A stretch of 64,000 nucleotides of DNA from an uncultured Alphaproteobacteria bacterium (GTDB lineage Bacteria > Pseudomonadota > Alphaproteobacteria > Rhodobacterales > Rhodobacteraceae): positions 1-64,000 of the forward strand of contig CACFXF010000008.1 of NCBI GenBank assembly GCA_902570265.1. Direction: 5' to 3'. The translations under genes were made by a program, and so were the position numbers. Shown here one piece after another: positions 16,057 to 24,608 of the stretch (its first letter is position 1; every line of letters begins with the position of its first letter). The notes beneath the pieces were generated by a model. That model saw only the letters and a program-made list of their open reading frames with translations, was not told the origin of the DNA and ran no database searches.

Positions 16057-18948
16057 CTAAGCCGGCATTATTTTACATAAGGTTGCCTTGGTTTCCTGCA
16101 TTTGAGTAACCGAGTCATAACCATATGTTTGTGCAGTATTACTGGATTCACCAAGAACTATTGGATCAGCCCCCTTTGGATATTTAGATCTGAGATCTTT
16201 ACCTTGAAAGTGCCCACCAAAGTGGAAAGGCATAAATGCTACACCTGTACCTACTCTATTAGTAATCATTGCTTTTACTAATACTTTTGCACCTTCAGCA
16301 CCTTCAACCCAGACATCAGTTCCATCTCTTATTCCAAGATCATTAGCATCTCTTGGATTTATCTCAACAAACATGTCTTGTTGCAATTCTGCCAACCATG
16401 GATTAGATCTTGTTTCATCACCACCGCCTTCGTACTCAACTAGTCTTCCTGATGTTAAGATCATTGGATAATCCTTTGAAAAGTCTTTTTTCTGTATAGA
16501 TTCATACATTGTGGGCAATCGCCAAAAGACCTTATCAGCATAAGTTGGATAATCAGCTACCAAATCTCTTCTGGATGTATAAAGCGGTTCTCTATGAAGC
16601 GGAATTGGATCTGGGAATGTCCAAACAACTGCTCTAGCCTTTGCATTTCCAAAAGGTGCACATTCATGTTTGATTGCCACTCTTTGAATACCACCGGATA
16701 GGTCTGTCTTCCAGTTTGTTTTAGGTCCAGCAACTGCATCTATAGCTTTGCGCTCTTGTGCTGTTAAGTCTTTATCCCAACCAAGATCCATTAACATCTG
16801 CATTGTAAACTCTGGATAACCATCTTTTATCTCAGATCCTACAGAATAAACACCTTCCGCAAGTAGATTGTCACCATCACGCTCTACCCCAAATCTAGCC
16901 CTAAAAGTAAGACCACCTTTTGATACTGGTTTACTCATGTCATACAAGTTTGGTGTGCCAGGATGTTTCATTTCAGGATTTCCCCAACTTGGCCAAGGCA
17001 TTCCATAAAAATCTCCATCAGCAGGTCCACCTACTGCTTGCAGTGTAGTACGATCAAATGTGTGCTGGTTTGCCATGTGAAGTTTTAGTCTTTCAGGAGA
17101 TTGTCCTGTATAACCAATAGTCCACATACCTCTATTAATTTCCCCAGTAATATCCTCAATTACAGGCTCATCACCATTGAAACCTATATTTCTAAACATA
17201 CGATCAGCAAAGCCAAATTTCTTAGCTAATAATGCCATAATAATATGATCAGGCTTACTTTCAAACATAGGCTCCATTACTTTTTCACGCCATTGAATAG
17301 ACCTATTTGAGGCTGTTATTGAACCGTAAGTTTCAAATTGTGTAGTTGATGGTAGCAAGTAAGCTCCATCTTTTCTATCGTGCAATACAGCTGAAACCGT
17401 TGGAAACGGATCAACAACAACCAAAAGATCTAATTTTTCCATAGCATCTTTCATCTCAACTAACCTTGTTTGAGAATTAGGGGCATGTCCCCAAAATACC
17501 ATGGCTCTTGTGTTGTCAGGCTGTACTAAGTTTTCCTTAGCCTCTAGCACACCATCTATCCATCGACTGACCGGAATTCCTTTTTCATTCATCATCAATC
17601 GATCTTTACCATCTTTTTTCTTCATTTTGCCAAACCGACCTTTTAGCCAGTCTAGGTCTTCTTCCCATACTCTAGCCCAATGAGCCCAAGATCCAGGCTT
17701 TAAACCATAATATCCTGGTAGTGTATTAGCTAAAACACCTAGGTCAGTAGCACCTTGAACATTGTCATGACCTCTGAAAATGTTGGTTCCACCACCAGTT
17801 GCACCCATGTTACCTAAAGCTAACTGAAAAACACAATAAGCTCTTGTATTGTTGTTACCATTAGTATGCTGAGTTCCACCCATACACCAAATGAAAGTAC
17901 CTGGACGATTATTTGCCATAGTCCTAGCTACTCTTTCAAGTTGGGATCCTGGAACTCCTGTTACTCTTTCAGTTTCCTGAGGATTCCATTTAGCAACTTC
18001 GGCTTTTATTTGATCCATCCCCCATACTCTGGTTCTTATAAATTCCTTGTCTTCCCAACCATTTTCAAAAATATGCCATAAAATACCCCAAATTAAAGCA
18101 ACGTCTGATCCTGGCCTAAATCTTACATATTCATCAGCATGTGCAGCTGTTCTTGTAAATCTAGGATCGCAAACAATTAAAGGAGCATTATTTTGTTCTT
18201 TTGCCTTAAGTATATGTAACAATGATACAGGATGAGCTTCAGCAGGATTTCCTCCTATTAAAAATATAGCCTTAGATTTATGAATATCATTGTAGGAATT
18301 GGTCATAGCCCCATAACCCCAAGTGTTTGCCACACCAGCAACTGTAGTTGAGTGACAAATTCTTGCCTGATGATCAACATTATTAGTTCCCCAATAAGCT
18401 GCAAATTTCCTGTACAAATATGATTGTTCATTATTTGTCTTAGCAGATCCTAACCAATATACACTATCTGGTCCGCTTTCTTCGCGAATTTGAAGCATTT
18501 TATCGCCAATTTCGTCAATTGCTGTATCCCAAGAAACTTTAGTCCACTCACCGTTTACGAGCTTCATTGGGTATTTAAGTCTTCTTTCCCCATGAGCATT
18601 TTCTCTAACAGCAGCACCTTTTGCGCAGTGTGCACCTAGATTGAATGGACTATCCCAACCAGGTTCTTGACCAACCCATACTCCATTTCTTACCTCAGCT
18701 AATACTGTACATCCTACGGAACAATGTGTACATACACTCTTCATAACTGACATATTTGCATCTACTGCTGAAGCATCCGCTGGTGTTACTGTACCACCAG
18801 CAAAAGAAAAAGCGGCTAAACCGCCTACAGCAATTCCAGATCCTTTAAGAAATCCTCGTCGATTAACTTTCTTAGATTTCACATGTCCAAATAAAGAAGA
18901 TTTCTGAGAGCCTCTCGCTATCTCTTTTGTCTTTCTCTTTAACATCAT
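16057..18948 (-). CDS. fdhA: Formate dehydrogenase catalytic (alpha) subunit, TAT-exported
   Basis: The 963-residue protein oxidises formate to CO2 with a bis-MGD cofactor holding Mo or W. A TAT signal with NRRGFLK at 29-35 sends it to the periplasm. Cys73, Cys76, Cys80 and Cys108 bind the proximal [4Fe-4S] cluster. The metal ligand is Cys198 in ARICHSTTVAG, where E. coli FdnG has selenocysteine, so no SECIS element is needed. WGYGAMTNSYNDI and IGGNPAEAHPV follow as in all FDHs, and the C-terminal molydopterin dinucleotide domain is complete. Tungstate uptake genes 8 kb away suggest tungsten. The iron-sulfur subunit follows it, and the TAT-signal small protein and TorD-like chaperone genes lie just upstream in the same operon. 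Confidence 0.95.
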   Translation of the reverse strand: MMLKRKTKEIARGSQKSSLFGHVKSKKVNRRGFLKGSGIAVGGLAAFSFAGGTVTPADASAVDANMSVMKSVCTHCSVGCTVLAEVRNGVWVGQEPGWDSPFNLGAHCAKGAAVRENAHGERRLKYPMKLVNGEWTKVSWDTAIDEIGDKMLQIREESGPDSVYWLGSAKTNNEQSYLYRKFAAYWGTNNVDHQARICHSTTVAGVANTWGYGAMTNSYNDIHKSKAIFLIGGNPAEAHPVSLLHILKAKEQNNAPLIVCDPRFTRTAAHADEYVRFRPGSDVALIWGILWHIFENGWEDKEFIRTRVWGMDQIKAEVAKWNPQETERVTGVPGSQLERVARTMANNRPGTFIWCMGGTQHTNGNNNTRAYCVFQLALGNMGATGGGTNIFRGHDNVQGATDLGVLANTLPGYYGLKPGSWAHWARVWEEDLDWLKGRFGKMKKKDGKDRLMMNEKGIPVSRWIDGVLEAKENLVQPDNTRAMVFWGHAPNSQTRLVEMKDAMEKLDLLVVVDPFPTVSAVLHDRKDGAYLLPSTTQFETYGSITASNRSIQWREKVMEPMFESKPDHIIMALLAKKFGFADRMFRNIGFNGDEPVIEDITGEINRGMWTIGYTGQSPERLKLHMANQHTFDRTTLQAVGGPADGDFYGMPWPSWGNPEMKHPGTPNLYDMSKPVSKGGLTFRARFGVERDGDNLLAEGVYSVGSEIKDGYPEFTMQMLMDLGWDKDLTAQERKAIDAVAGPKTNWKTDLSGGIQRVAIKHECAPFGNAKARAVVWTFPDPIPLHREPLYTSRRDLVADYPTYADKVFWRLPTMYESIQKKDFSKDYPMILTSGRLVEYEGGGDETRSNPWLAELQQDMFVEINPRDANDLGIRDGTDVWVEGAEGAKVLVKAMITNRVGTGVAFMPFHFGGHFQGKDLRSKYPKGADPIVLGESSNTAQTYGYDSVTQMQETKATLCKIMPA

Positions 18949-19003
18949 TCCACTCCAAATTTATTTAATTTAAATATTTAATATGTTTGCTAATTCTTAC
19001 GAA

Positions 19004-19186
19004 TTAAAATTTTGCTAATTCAAGATATTTTTTATAATAAGCTCCTTTTTGAAGGCCTGATTTTTTCTTAGTTTCGTCTGCTACAGCATTATTTCCAACT
19101 AATGACACAGCAGCAGCTGCAGGCGCCCCTACCGCTGACATTTTTAAAAAATCTCTTCTACTAGTTGACTTATCTTTTTTACTCAT
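19004..19186 (-). CDS. Small TAT-signal protein of the formate dehydrogenase locus
   Basis: The frame can open at TTG 19201, but GAGGAG at 19194-19199 is correctly placed only for ATG 19186, giving 60 residues. TSRRDFLKMSAVGAPAAAAVSLVG is a complete twin-arginine signal, followed by a short charged tail LQKGAYYKKYLELAKF. Such short proteins are found directly before FDH3-type catalytic subunits. It may be a small subunit or export companion of FdhA. It lies between the TorD-like chaperone and fdhA genes in the same direction. The mature part is too short for catalysis. The locus association is seen; the function is inferred. Confidence 0.8.
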   Translation of the reverse strand: MSKKDKSTSRRDFLKMSAVGAPAAAAVSLVGNNAVADETKKKSGLQKGAYYKKYLELAKF

Positions 19187-19217
19187 TTTTTTTCTCCTCA
19201 ATAATTTCGTACAAAAA

Positions 19218-19844
19218 TTAAAACTTAAAAGCTTCAGTTTCTATTTCAATAAATGCTTTTCCTAAAGCACCTACAGGTGCATAAAAAACAGAATATTCTG
19301 CAGCAATTAAATCATCAAAAAAATGCTTAGCCCAAGGTCCTAAATGGGTTGCAAAAAAATCACTCTGCTGTCTTAGTGAAAGAGAAGTATAAAACTGATT
19401 TGTAATTATACCACTCATCATTTCACATAATGATGCAATATGATCTTCTGGATCTGAAGTTTCTAATGACCTAGAAATGCCTATTCTTTTCATATCGTCA
19501 CGTAGATTGGCCAAAGGCTTTTCATTTAAAAAACCTGTCATGTAAAAACTGGCATAAGGAAGTAATTCCCCTCTTCCTACTCCAATGAATAAGTTATGAT
19601 ACTCTCTTTCAATAGTTTTTATATCCAACTTTTGGGTAAGTACAGTTAAAGTCTTGATTGCTTCACCAATTTTATTTTCACCACCTGATAAAGAACCTAC
19701 TTTTTCAAGCAAATTAATAGTAGGTGGACTGTAAAGTAAAGAAGAGAGTAAAGCATACATAGAGGAACGATGCTGATCTTCAGGATCAACAATCCCCCTA
19801 TTGGTAGCTTCCGTAGCTGGCATATTAGCGTGCTGCGTAATCAT
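19218..19844 (-). CDS. TorD/DmsD-family chaperone for formate dehydrogenase
   Basis: An all-helical 208-residue protein of the TorD chaperone family, which binds TAT signal peptides of molybdo-enzymes and delays export until the cofactor is in place. Recognisable pieces are SMYALLSSLLYSPP near 28, EYHNLFIGVGRGELLPYASFYMTGFLNEKPLANLR (the family's E-Y-x-x-LF and PY-x-S-x-Y motifs, about 80-117), PEDHIASLCEMMSGI, and the C-terminal FFATHLGPWAKHFFDDL. It appears to be the first gene of the chaperone, small TAT protein, fdhA, fdhB set, as expected for a dedicated chaperone. An alternative start at Met8 (MPATEATNRG) is possible. Confidence 0.88.
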   Translation of the reverse strand: MITQHANMPATEATNRGIVDPEDQHRSSMYALLSSLLYSPPTINLLEKVGSLSGGENKIGEAIKTLTVLTQKLDIKTIEREYHNLFIGVGRGELLPYASFYMTGFLNEKPLANLRDDMKRIGISRSLETSDPEDHIASLCEMMSGIITNQFYTSLSLRQQSDFFATHLGPWAKHFFDDLIAAEYSVFYAPVGALGKAFIEIETEAFKF

Positions 19845-20086
19845 TAGTTAAATATAAACATTAACTTTAGGTAAACTGCAAGAAAAAATTTGCAAAAATT
19901 TAAAAATACAATAAAAAAAAAGAAAAAAAAATTTTTTGCAAAAAATTCCAAATTAAAAAAAAAAAGCTTTCACAAATAACACAATAAAATCAGTAACTTA
20001 AATTTTATTTTTTTTTCAAATCCAGAGTGTTTTAGTTGGGATTTATCCTTACTGTTTTGGTAAGGATTAGTATATATTTATACAGT
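19845..20086. other. 242-base A/T-rich intergenic region with homopolymer runs
   Basis: No gene is visible. Runs of A on the plus strand (about 19910-19970) become long T runs when read as the upstream region of the chaperone/fdhA operon, which starts at 19844 on the minus strand. The promoter for fdh is expected here. A hairpin next to the DUF3306 gene end is listed separately. Confidence 0.6.
20045..20067 (-). terminator. Hairpin after the DUF3306 gene
   Basis: A perfect 8-base stem, ATCCTTAC at 20045-20052 and GTAAGGAT at 20060-20067, with a 7-base loop. It lies about 20 bases beyond the DUF3306 stop on the minus strand. There is no clear T-run after it on that strand, so it is a weak terminator candidate or a 3' end stabiliser. 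Confidence 0.4.
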
Positions 20087-20872
20087 TTAGACCTTAAATA
20101 TCATCTTTTTTGGCTTGATTCGTAAATTAACATTTACCTCGGAAGGATCATCACTAGCCAGATTATTATCTAAATTATCATTATTCTCATTTTTATCCGA
20201 AACATCTTTATCATTATCTTCATCATTTTCTATTTGCGAATTATTTAAATGTTCAGAAGAATTTTCAAAATTATGGTCTTCATTTATTTCATCTTTATTA
20301 ACATTTGTTTTTTGACTACTTGTGAGTTCTTTATTTTTTTCATTAAGCCTAACTGAAGATGACTTTAAAGTATCATCTTGTTCCAAAATATCTGATTCAG
20401 AGATATCAGAGTCCTTTTTAAATTGACCTTTAAATCCTTTACCAACCACATAGTTTGTAGCAAATTCCTCTAACGCAGATGTAGCTAAAGTAAAATCTTC
20501 ATCATATTCATTCATTCCATCTAGATTCGCAAATATTGGATTTGTTAACCAAAGTTTTCTTAATGCTCTCTTTTTTAAATGTTCAGGTACATTTTTTTTC
20601 AAAAATTCTTTAAAATTATCACCAGTTTTCATTGTTTCAGGCTCAGGAAGATTGAGTTTCTTTAAAATTTCTTTATCTGATAAACCAGCAAATTCATTAC
20701 TCTCTTCTTTAGTGTTTTCTTGATTAAATAATTCTTTAGGAACATCTGACTCTTTATCCTTAAACTCCTTATCATTATAACTAAAAACAGCCTTATCACT
20801 ATTTTCTTCACTGGAAATTTTTCGCTTCGACCAGCGATGAAAAAAACTATCTTTTTCTTTATTTTTCGAGAT
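20087..20872 (-). CDS. DUF3306 protein of the formate dehydrogenase locus, probable ATC start
   Basis: The first in-frame ATG would give 181 residues, but the frame is open 80 codons further upstream and encodes the conserved DUF3306 N-terminus (SFFHRWSKRK), which the family always carries. Between the in-frame TAA before it and this motif there is no ATG, GTG or TTG. The only start-like codon is ATC at 20872-20870, giving 261 residues beginning (M)SKNKEKDSFFHRWSKRK, with AAAGGA nine bases upstream. The core LKKRALRKLWLTNPIFANLDGMNEYDEDF at about 100-128 is the family hallmark; the C-terminal third is acidic and low-complexity. The DUF3305 gene ends two bases upstream. Function is unknown, but this pair accompanies fdh in many alphaproteobacteria. 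Confidence 0.75.
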   Translation of the reverse strand: MSKNKEKDSFFHRWSKRKISSEENSDKAVFSYNDKEFKDKESDVPKELFNQENTKEESNEFAGLSDKEILKKLNLPEPETMKTGDNFKEFLKKNVPEHLKKRALRKLWLTNPIFANLDGMNEYDEDFTLATSALEEFATNYVVGKGFKGQFKKDSDISESDILEQDDTLKSSSVRLNEKNKELTSSQKTNVNKDEINEDHNFENSSEHLNNSQIENDEDNDKDVSDKNENNDNLDNNLASDDPSEVNVNLRIKPKKMIFKV

Positions 20873-20874
20873 AG

Positions 20875-21438
20875 CTAATTATCCTTTCTTGATTTTAAAA
20901 TAGATGGGGATGAAAACACATCAGCAATTTTTTCAACTCTAATATCCCCCTTTCCAACTTCCGTATTATCTAATTTTACTTTATCCCTTTTTCTTTTTAT
21001 AAAAGGTTTTTCATCAAAATGATCTTCTGAAAATTTTTCAACTAATGCCTGTAATGTTGGTGGCATTGCTACTGGCTCTACTAAATATTCACCAGAATCT
21101 GAATAATCTTGAGCTTCATATGCTGAAGCTGTGACTTTATGAAGACTATACTCTTTATCTTCATCCTCTAGTTCATCTCGCTCCATTATCACAAATGCAG
21201 AAGCTGGCTCCATTGCTAATGATACTTTATAAGATTCTACTTCTGCTCTGTGTAACTCTAGTGTCTTTGAACCTGCATGATATTCAAATATACCAGCTTC
21301 TTCCCTAATCAATTTCCAATCTTGATCTATAGAGCCAGGTAATAATCCTACAGGCTTCCACGACCACTTCAACCAAGGACTTTTATTCGGTGTCTTCCTA
21401 ACAATGACCCCAACAGGTATTTCTTTTTGTTTTTCCAT
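20875..21438 (-). CDS. DUF3305 protein of the formate dehydrogenase locus
   Basis: A 187-residue soluble protein matching DUF3305: IPVGVIVRKTPNKSPWLKWSWKPVGLLPG at about 7-35, FEYHAGSKTLELHRAEVESY, then PPTLQALVEKFSEDHFDEKPFIKRKRDKV near 128-157. No catalytic motif, signal peptide or membrane segment is visible. DUF3305 and DUF3306 genes are near-constant neighbours of FDH3-type formate dehydrogenase in alphaproteobacteria and are presumed maturation factors; that role is not established. The gene runs away from the polyferredoxin gene at 21557, so the roughly 118 bases between them hold divergent promoters. DUF3306 follows immediately. Confidence 0.85.
   Translation of the reverse strand: MEKQKEIPVGVIVRKTPNKSPWLKWSWKPVGLLPGSIDQDWKLIREEAGIFEYHAGSKTLELHRAEVESYKVSLAMEPASAFVIMERDELEDEDKEYSLHKVTASAYEAQDYSDSGEYLVEPVAMPPTLQALVEKFSEDHFDEKPFIKRKRDKVKLDNTEVGKGDIRVEKIADVFSSPSILKSRKDN
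20882..20887 (-). promoter_or_regulatory. Shine-Dalgarno AAAGGA placed for an ATC start
   Basis: AAAGGA on the minus strand lies inside the last codons of the DUF3305 gene and ends nine bases before ATC 20872-20870. This is ideal spacing, and no other start codon is in range, so it supports use of the unusual codon by the DUF3306 gene. Confidence 0.55.
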
Positions 21439-21556
21439 AATTAATAAAAAATTTAGTAATTATTTTAAATTATTGATATTTTATTTTTAAAAATGTAAAC
21501 CCTATAATCTATAAGATATAATTTTTAAAAAAGAAAATAACAAGAGTGTTCCCAGC

Positions 21557-23545
21557 ATGAACAGCCAGAATAGAACTCTCCTTTTATGTCGTTGCGGCGA
21601 TAGTATGGAAGTTGATCCAAAATCTGCCAAAGAATCATTAAATGCTTCTTCAGTTATCGAAACAGATTTTCTTTGTACACAAAATTTATCGGTAGCCGAA
21701 AAAGAATTGTTATCAGACAACCAAGTTATTATTGCTTGTGAGCAGCAAGCAGCACTTTTTAAAGAGATGTGTAATGAGATTGAATTCGAAAAAAAAATTA
21801 CAACTGATCTAATCAATATTGACATTAGGGATCGTGCTGGTTGGACAGAAGATAAAAATGCATTTGCTAAACAAGCAGCACTACTTTCAGAAATAGACTT
21901 GGAAACTCCAGAAACACCCATAAAAGAAATAGTGTCTGAAGGTGTGTGTTTAATACTTGGCAAGAATGATTTAGCACTAGATTTGGCACTTAAGCTAAGT
22001 AATGAATTAGCAGTAACTGTATTATTGGAACAAGAGTTAGAAAATATAATTCCAAGAAGTGAATATAATGTCTGCAAAGGGGTATTAAAAAATGTTTCAG
22101 GCTATTTAGGTAATTTCAAAATTGTAGTAAACAACTATTCTGAGTTAAATCCTCATGGAAGAGGATCTACTTCTTTTGGATTGCAAAAAAAAGAAGTTAA
22201 TTCTGAATGTGACATAATTATAGATTTGAGAGGTTCCAATTCATTATTTCAAAATGAAAAAAAGAAAGATGGTTATTTTAGAATAGATCCAAATGATAAA
22301 ATTGGTTTAGAAGAAGTTTTTAAGGAGTCTATTAATCTTAAAGGTGAATTTGAAAAACCTGTTTATATAAATTTTGATAAAACCAAATGTGCCCATAGCA
22401 GAGCTTCAAGAAAAGGATGCACAAGATGTCTTGATCTTTGCCCTGCCAATGCAATTATATCGAAAGGTGATTATGTATCTATAGATCCGTTTATCTGTGC
22501 AGGTTGTGGAAATTGCTCTTCTGTCTGTCCATCAGGTGCAGCAAATTATGATGACCCTCCATTGGACTTTATTCTGGAAAGAATAAAAAACCTTAGTACA
22601 ACTTTTAAAAAATATGAAAATAAAACTCTACCCCGTTTACTCTTCATAGACGATATATTTGGGAAAGAATTAATTTCTCTCATAGCAAGATATGGAAGAG
22701 GTTTACCAGCTGACGTTATACCCATAAATATTCCAAATATCGAGATTCTAAGTCATGCAGAGCTATTAGCTTCATTTGCTTGTGGATTCAGTGAAGTAAT
22801 AATTCTAAAAAATGACAGAGAATTGTCTGGTTCTTTAAACCTCCAAATAGAAATTTGCAAAAATATTTTAGAAGCATCAGGTGCAAAAAATGGAGATAGG
22901 TTGACATTAATTGAAACAATGGATCCTGATTTTTTTGAAAAAAAAATATATGGCCAAATAAGTACAGAATTAATTAGAGAACCAATTTTATTAGTTGGGA
23001 ACAAAAGAGAAATTACAAGAACAGCTACGAAGGCACTAGTGAATGAAAATGAAGAAGTTATTAAGTTGCCCGATACTTCTCCTTATGGGGAAATAATTGT
23101 TGATACTAACAAATGTACACTTTGCTTAGCTTGTATATCATTATGCCCTACCAATGCATTAGAAGATAATGCAGACAAACCTGAGCTAAATTTTACTGAG
23201 AACGCATGTATTCAATGTGGAATCTGTGAAAATACCTGTCCCGAGACTGCTATAAAATTGAATCCACAAATAAACCTTAAGAATGAAGCTTTAAGCCAAA
23301 AAACTCTACATAGTGAAGAGCCGTTTGAATGTATTTCCTGTAATAGACCCTTTGGTGTGAAATCAACAATTAATAGGATAGTTTCAAAACTAGAGAATAA
23401 TCATTGGATGTATCAAGATAGCAAAAAGTTAGATTTAGTTAAAATGTGTGATGATTGTAGAGTAAATGCACAATATCATGATGAGAATTCTCCATTTAAG
23501 TACGGTGAAAAACCCAAGATTAGAACTACAGACGATTACCAATAA
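21557..23545 (+). CDS. Large 4Fe-4S polyferredoxin of the formate dehydrogenase locus
   Basis: The 662-residue protein carries four ferredoxin-type cysteine sets: one starting at Cys278 (CAHSRASRKGCTRCLDLC), one at Cys314 (CAGCGNCSSVC), one at Cys520 (CTLCLACISLC) and one at Cys551 (CIQCGICENTC). The first has an unusual widened spacing. The N-terminus has CRCG, and extra cysteine pairs lie near the C-terminus (CISC, CDDC). No signal peptide is present, so it should be cytoplasmic. It begins a plus-strand run divergent from DUF3305/3306. Proteins of this build are regular companions of alphaproteobacterial fdh genes, with suggested roles in cofactor maturation or electron supply; neither is demonstrated here. 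Confidence 0.82.
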   Translation: MNSQNRTLLLCRCGDSMEVDPKSAKESLNASSVIETDFLCTQNLSVAEKELLSDNQVIIACEQQAALFKEMCNEIEFEKKITTDLINIDIRDRAGWTEDKNAFAKQAALLSEIDLETPETPIKEIVSEGVCLILGKNDLALDLALKLSNELAVTVLLEQELENIIPRSEYNVCKGVLKNVSGYLGNFKIVVNNYSELNPHGRGSTSFGLQKKEVNSECDIIIDLRGSNSLFQNEKKKDGYFRIDPNDKIGLEEVFKESINLKGEFEKPVYINFDKTKCAHSRASRKGCTRCLDLCPANAIISKGDYVSIDPFICAGCGNCSSVCPSGAANYDDPPLDFILERIKNLSTTFKKYENKTLPRLLFIDDIFGKELISLIARYGRGLPADVIPINIPNIEILSHAELLASFACGFSEVIILKNDRELSGSLNLQIEICKNILEASGAKNGDRLTLIETMDPDFFEKKIYGQISTELIREPILLVGNKREITRTATKALVNENEEVIKLPDTSPYGEIIVDTNKCTLCLACISLCPTNALEDNADKPELNFTENACIQCGICENTCPETAIKLNPQINLKNEALSQKTLHSEEPFECISCNRPFGVKSTINRIVSKLENNHWMYQDSKKLDLVKMCDDCRVNAQYHDENSPFKYGEKPKIRTTDDYQ

Positions 23546-23550
23546 ATTAT

Positions 23551-24327
23551 TTACCAGAAGTTTATTGGTTTCCCTAAATCCTTTGGTACTATTTTGGAAA
23601 CATAGGACAGAATGTCATCAACCTCATCTAATGTAAGTTCTATAGGTGCTATAACTACTGGAGATAAGTTTGAACCTGCATCATAAACTTCTGTAATGGA
23701 TATTACATTCAAATGTGGACTTACAGTCCAAAATGCTCTGAATCTTTCCTCCCAATCTTCAAAGGATCTCATTGCATGAAATGATGGGGATGAATCTATT
23801 CCAGCAAATGCATTATCATCTACCACATGACATCTTTTGCAATGTTTTTGAGAAATTAAAAGACCATTCTTACTATCTCCCTCAAATACAAATTCTTTCT
23901 TTTCCTTTTTTTCTAACAGCATAGCTTTAAATATAGGTACCCCATTAAATTGGAATCCTTCTATAGCCGAGATCCCAGAGGGGCTTTTAAGCCAATCAAT
24001 GAATTTATCAAATTTTTTCAATTTTGCTTCTTCAGTGGTAATTAATTCAATTTTGTAAATAATATCATTCAAATCTGAAAAAATTGAAATTCCATTTGTT
24101 TTTACACCAATTGAAGCATCACTATTTTCAAAAAAATTTACAGCTTTTATTTCAATTTGAGTTTTAAATTTAAATCTAGGCAAAATATGTTTGTCAAATT
24201 CAACCATTAGTAATTCTTCAGGAAAGTGAAGATGAATTTCTTCACTTGAAAGATTTTTGGTTAGAGTAAAAAAAATTAATAGTGAAAAAAATATGTAAAG
24301 TATTTTATTCAAAATCTTGACAAACAT
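23551..24327 (-). CDS. Periplasmic protein with a C-terminal haem c site
   Basis: A protein of 258 residues with a signal or anchor segment at about 8-27 (ILYIFFSLLIFFTLTKN), a middle region of unknown fold, and a haem c motif at Cys163-Cys166-His167 (HCKRCHVV) followed by SSPSFHAMRSFEDWEERF, then ELTLDEVDDILSYVSKIVP at the end. Haem ligation and export are clear; the N-terminal half matches nothing I recognise. It faces the polyferredoxin gene tail to tail with five bases between stops, and starts divergently from DUF6494. The setting suggests an electron acceptor or redox partner for the periplasmic formate dehydrogenase. Whether it is part of the complex cannot be seen from sequence. Confidence 0.72.
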   Translation of the reverse strand: MFVKILNKILYIFFSLLIFFTLTKNLSSEEIHLHFPEELLMVEFDKHILPRFKFKTQIEIKAVNFFENSDASIGVKTNGISIFSDLNDIIYKIELITTEEAKLKKFDKFIDWLKSPSGISAIEGFQFNGVPIFKAMLLEKKEKKEFVFEGDSKNGLLISQKHCKRCHVVDDNAFAGIDSSPSFHAMRSFEDWEERFRAFWTVSPHLNVISITEVYDAGSNLSPVVIAPIELTLDEVDDILSYVSKIVPKDLGKPINFW

Positions 24328-24389
24328 TTCCTTCTGCCCCTTATGTAAATAGAATTAATTACTTAGAATTAAAAAAGTTAGGAACTTAC

Positions 24390-24608
24390 ATGAATCTAGA
24401 TCACGAAAAATTTAATATTTCAATGAGAAAATTTTTAAAGAAAGTTGGGGTCACTTCTCAGCAAAAAATTGAGGAAGCAGTAAGAAAAGGTATTGAAAAT
24501 AATTCGATAAACCCAAATCAAATTAAAGTTAAAGTTAAACTAGAAATTAAAGAATTAGATCTCAGTCATGAAATTGAAGGAGAAATTCATCTTGAGGATG
24601 ATTCATGA
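24390..24608 (+). CDS. DUF6494 small protein
   Basis: A 72-residue protein, MNLDHEKFNISMRKFLKKVG at the start, then QQKIEEAVRKGIENN and an alternating strand region IKVKVKLEIKELDLSHEIEGEIHLEDD. This is the whole DUF6494 family. It overlaps the Mrp gene by four bases (ATGA), so translation is coupled. The family is found upstream of Mrp-type ATPases in fdh loci. Its size and acidic C-terminal end would suit an adaptor or scaffold partner for the ATPase, but that is speculation. Confidence 0.8.
   Translation: MNLDHEKFNISMRKFLKKVGVTSQQKIEEAVRKGIENNSINPNQIKVKVKLEIKELDLSHEIEGEIHLEDDS

Noticed and set aside
18352-18360. Selenocysteine in FdhA
   Set aside because: The frame has Cys198 at the metal-ligand position (ARICHSTT) and no in-frame TGA, so no recoding is required.
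19905-19975. Origin of replication or phase-variable repeat in the A-rich runs
   Set aside because: Only simple A/T homopolymers in an intergenic region; no DnaA boxes or repeated unit could be seen.
21502-22077. 191-residue minus-strand frame over the polyferredoxin N-terminus
   Set aside because: It is a serine-rich antisense shadow; the plus-strand frame carries clear iron-sulfur motifs.
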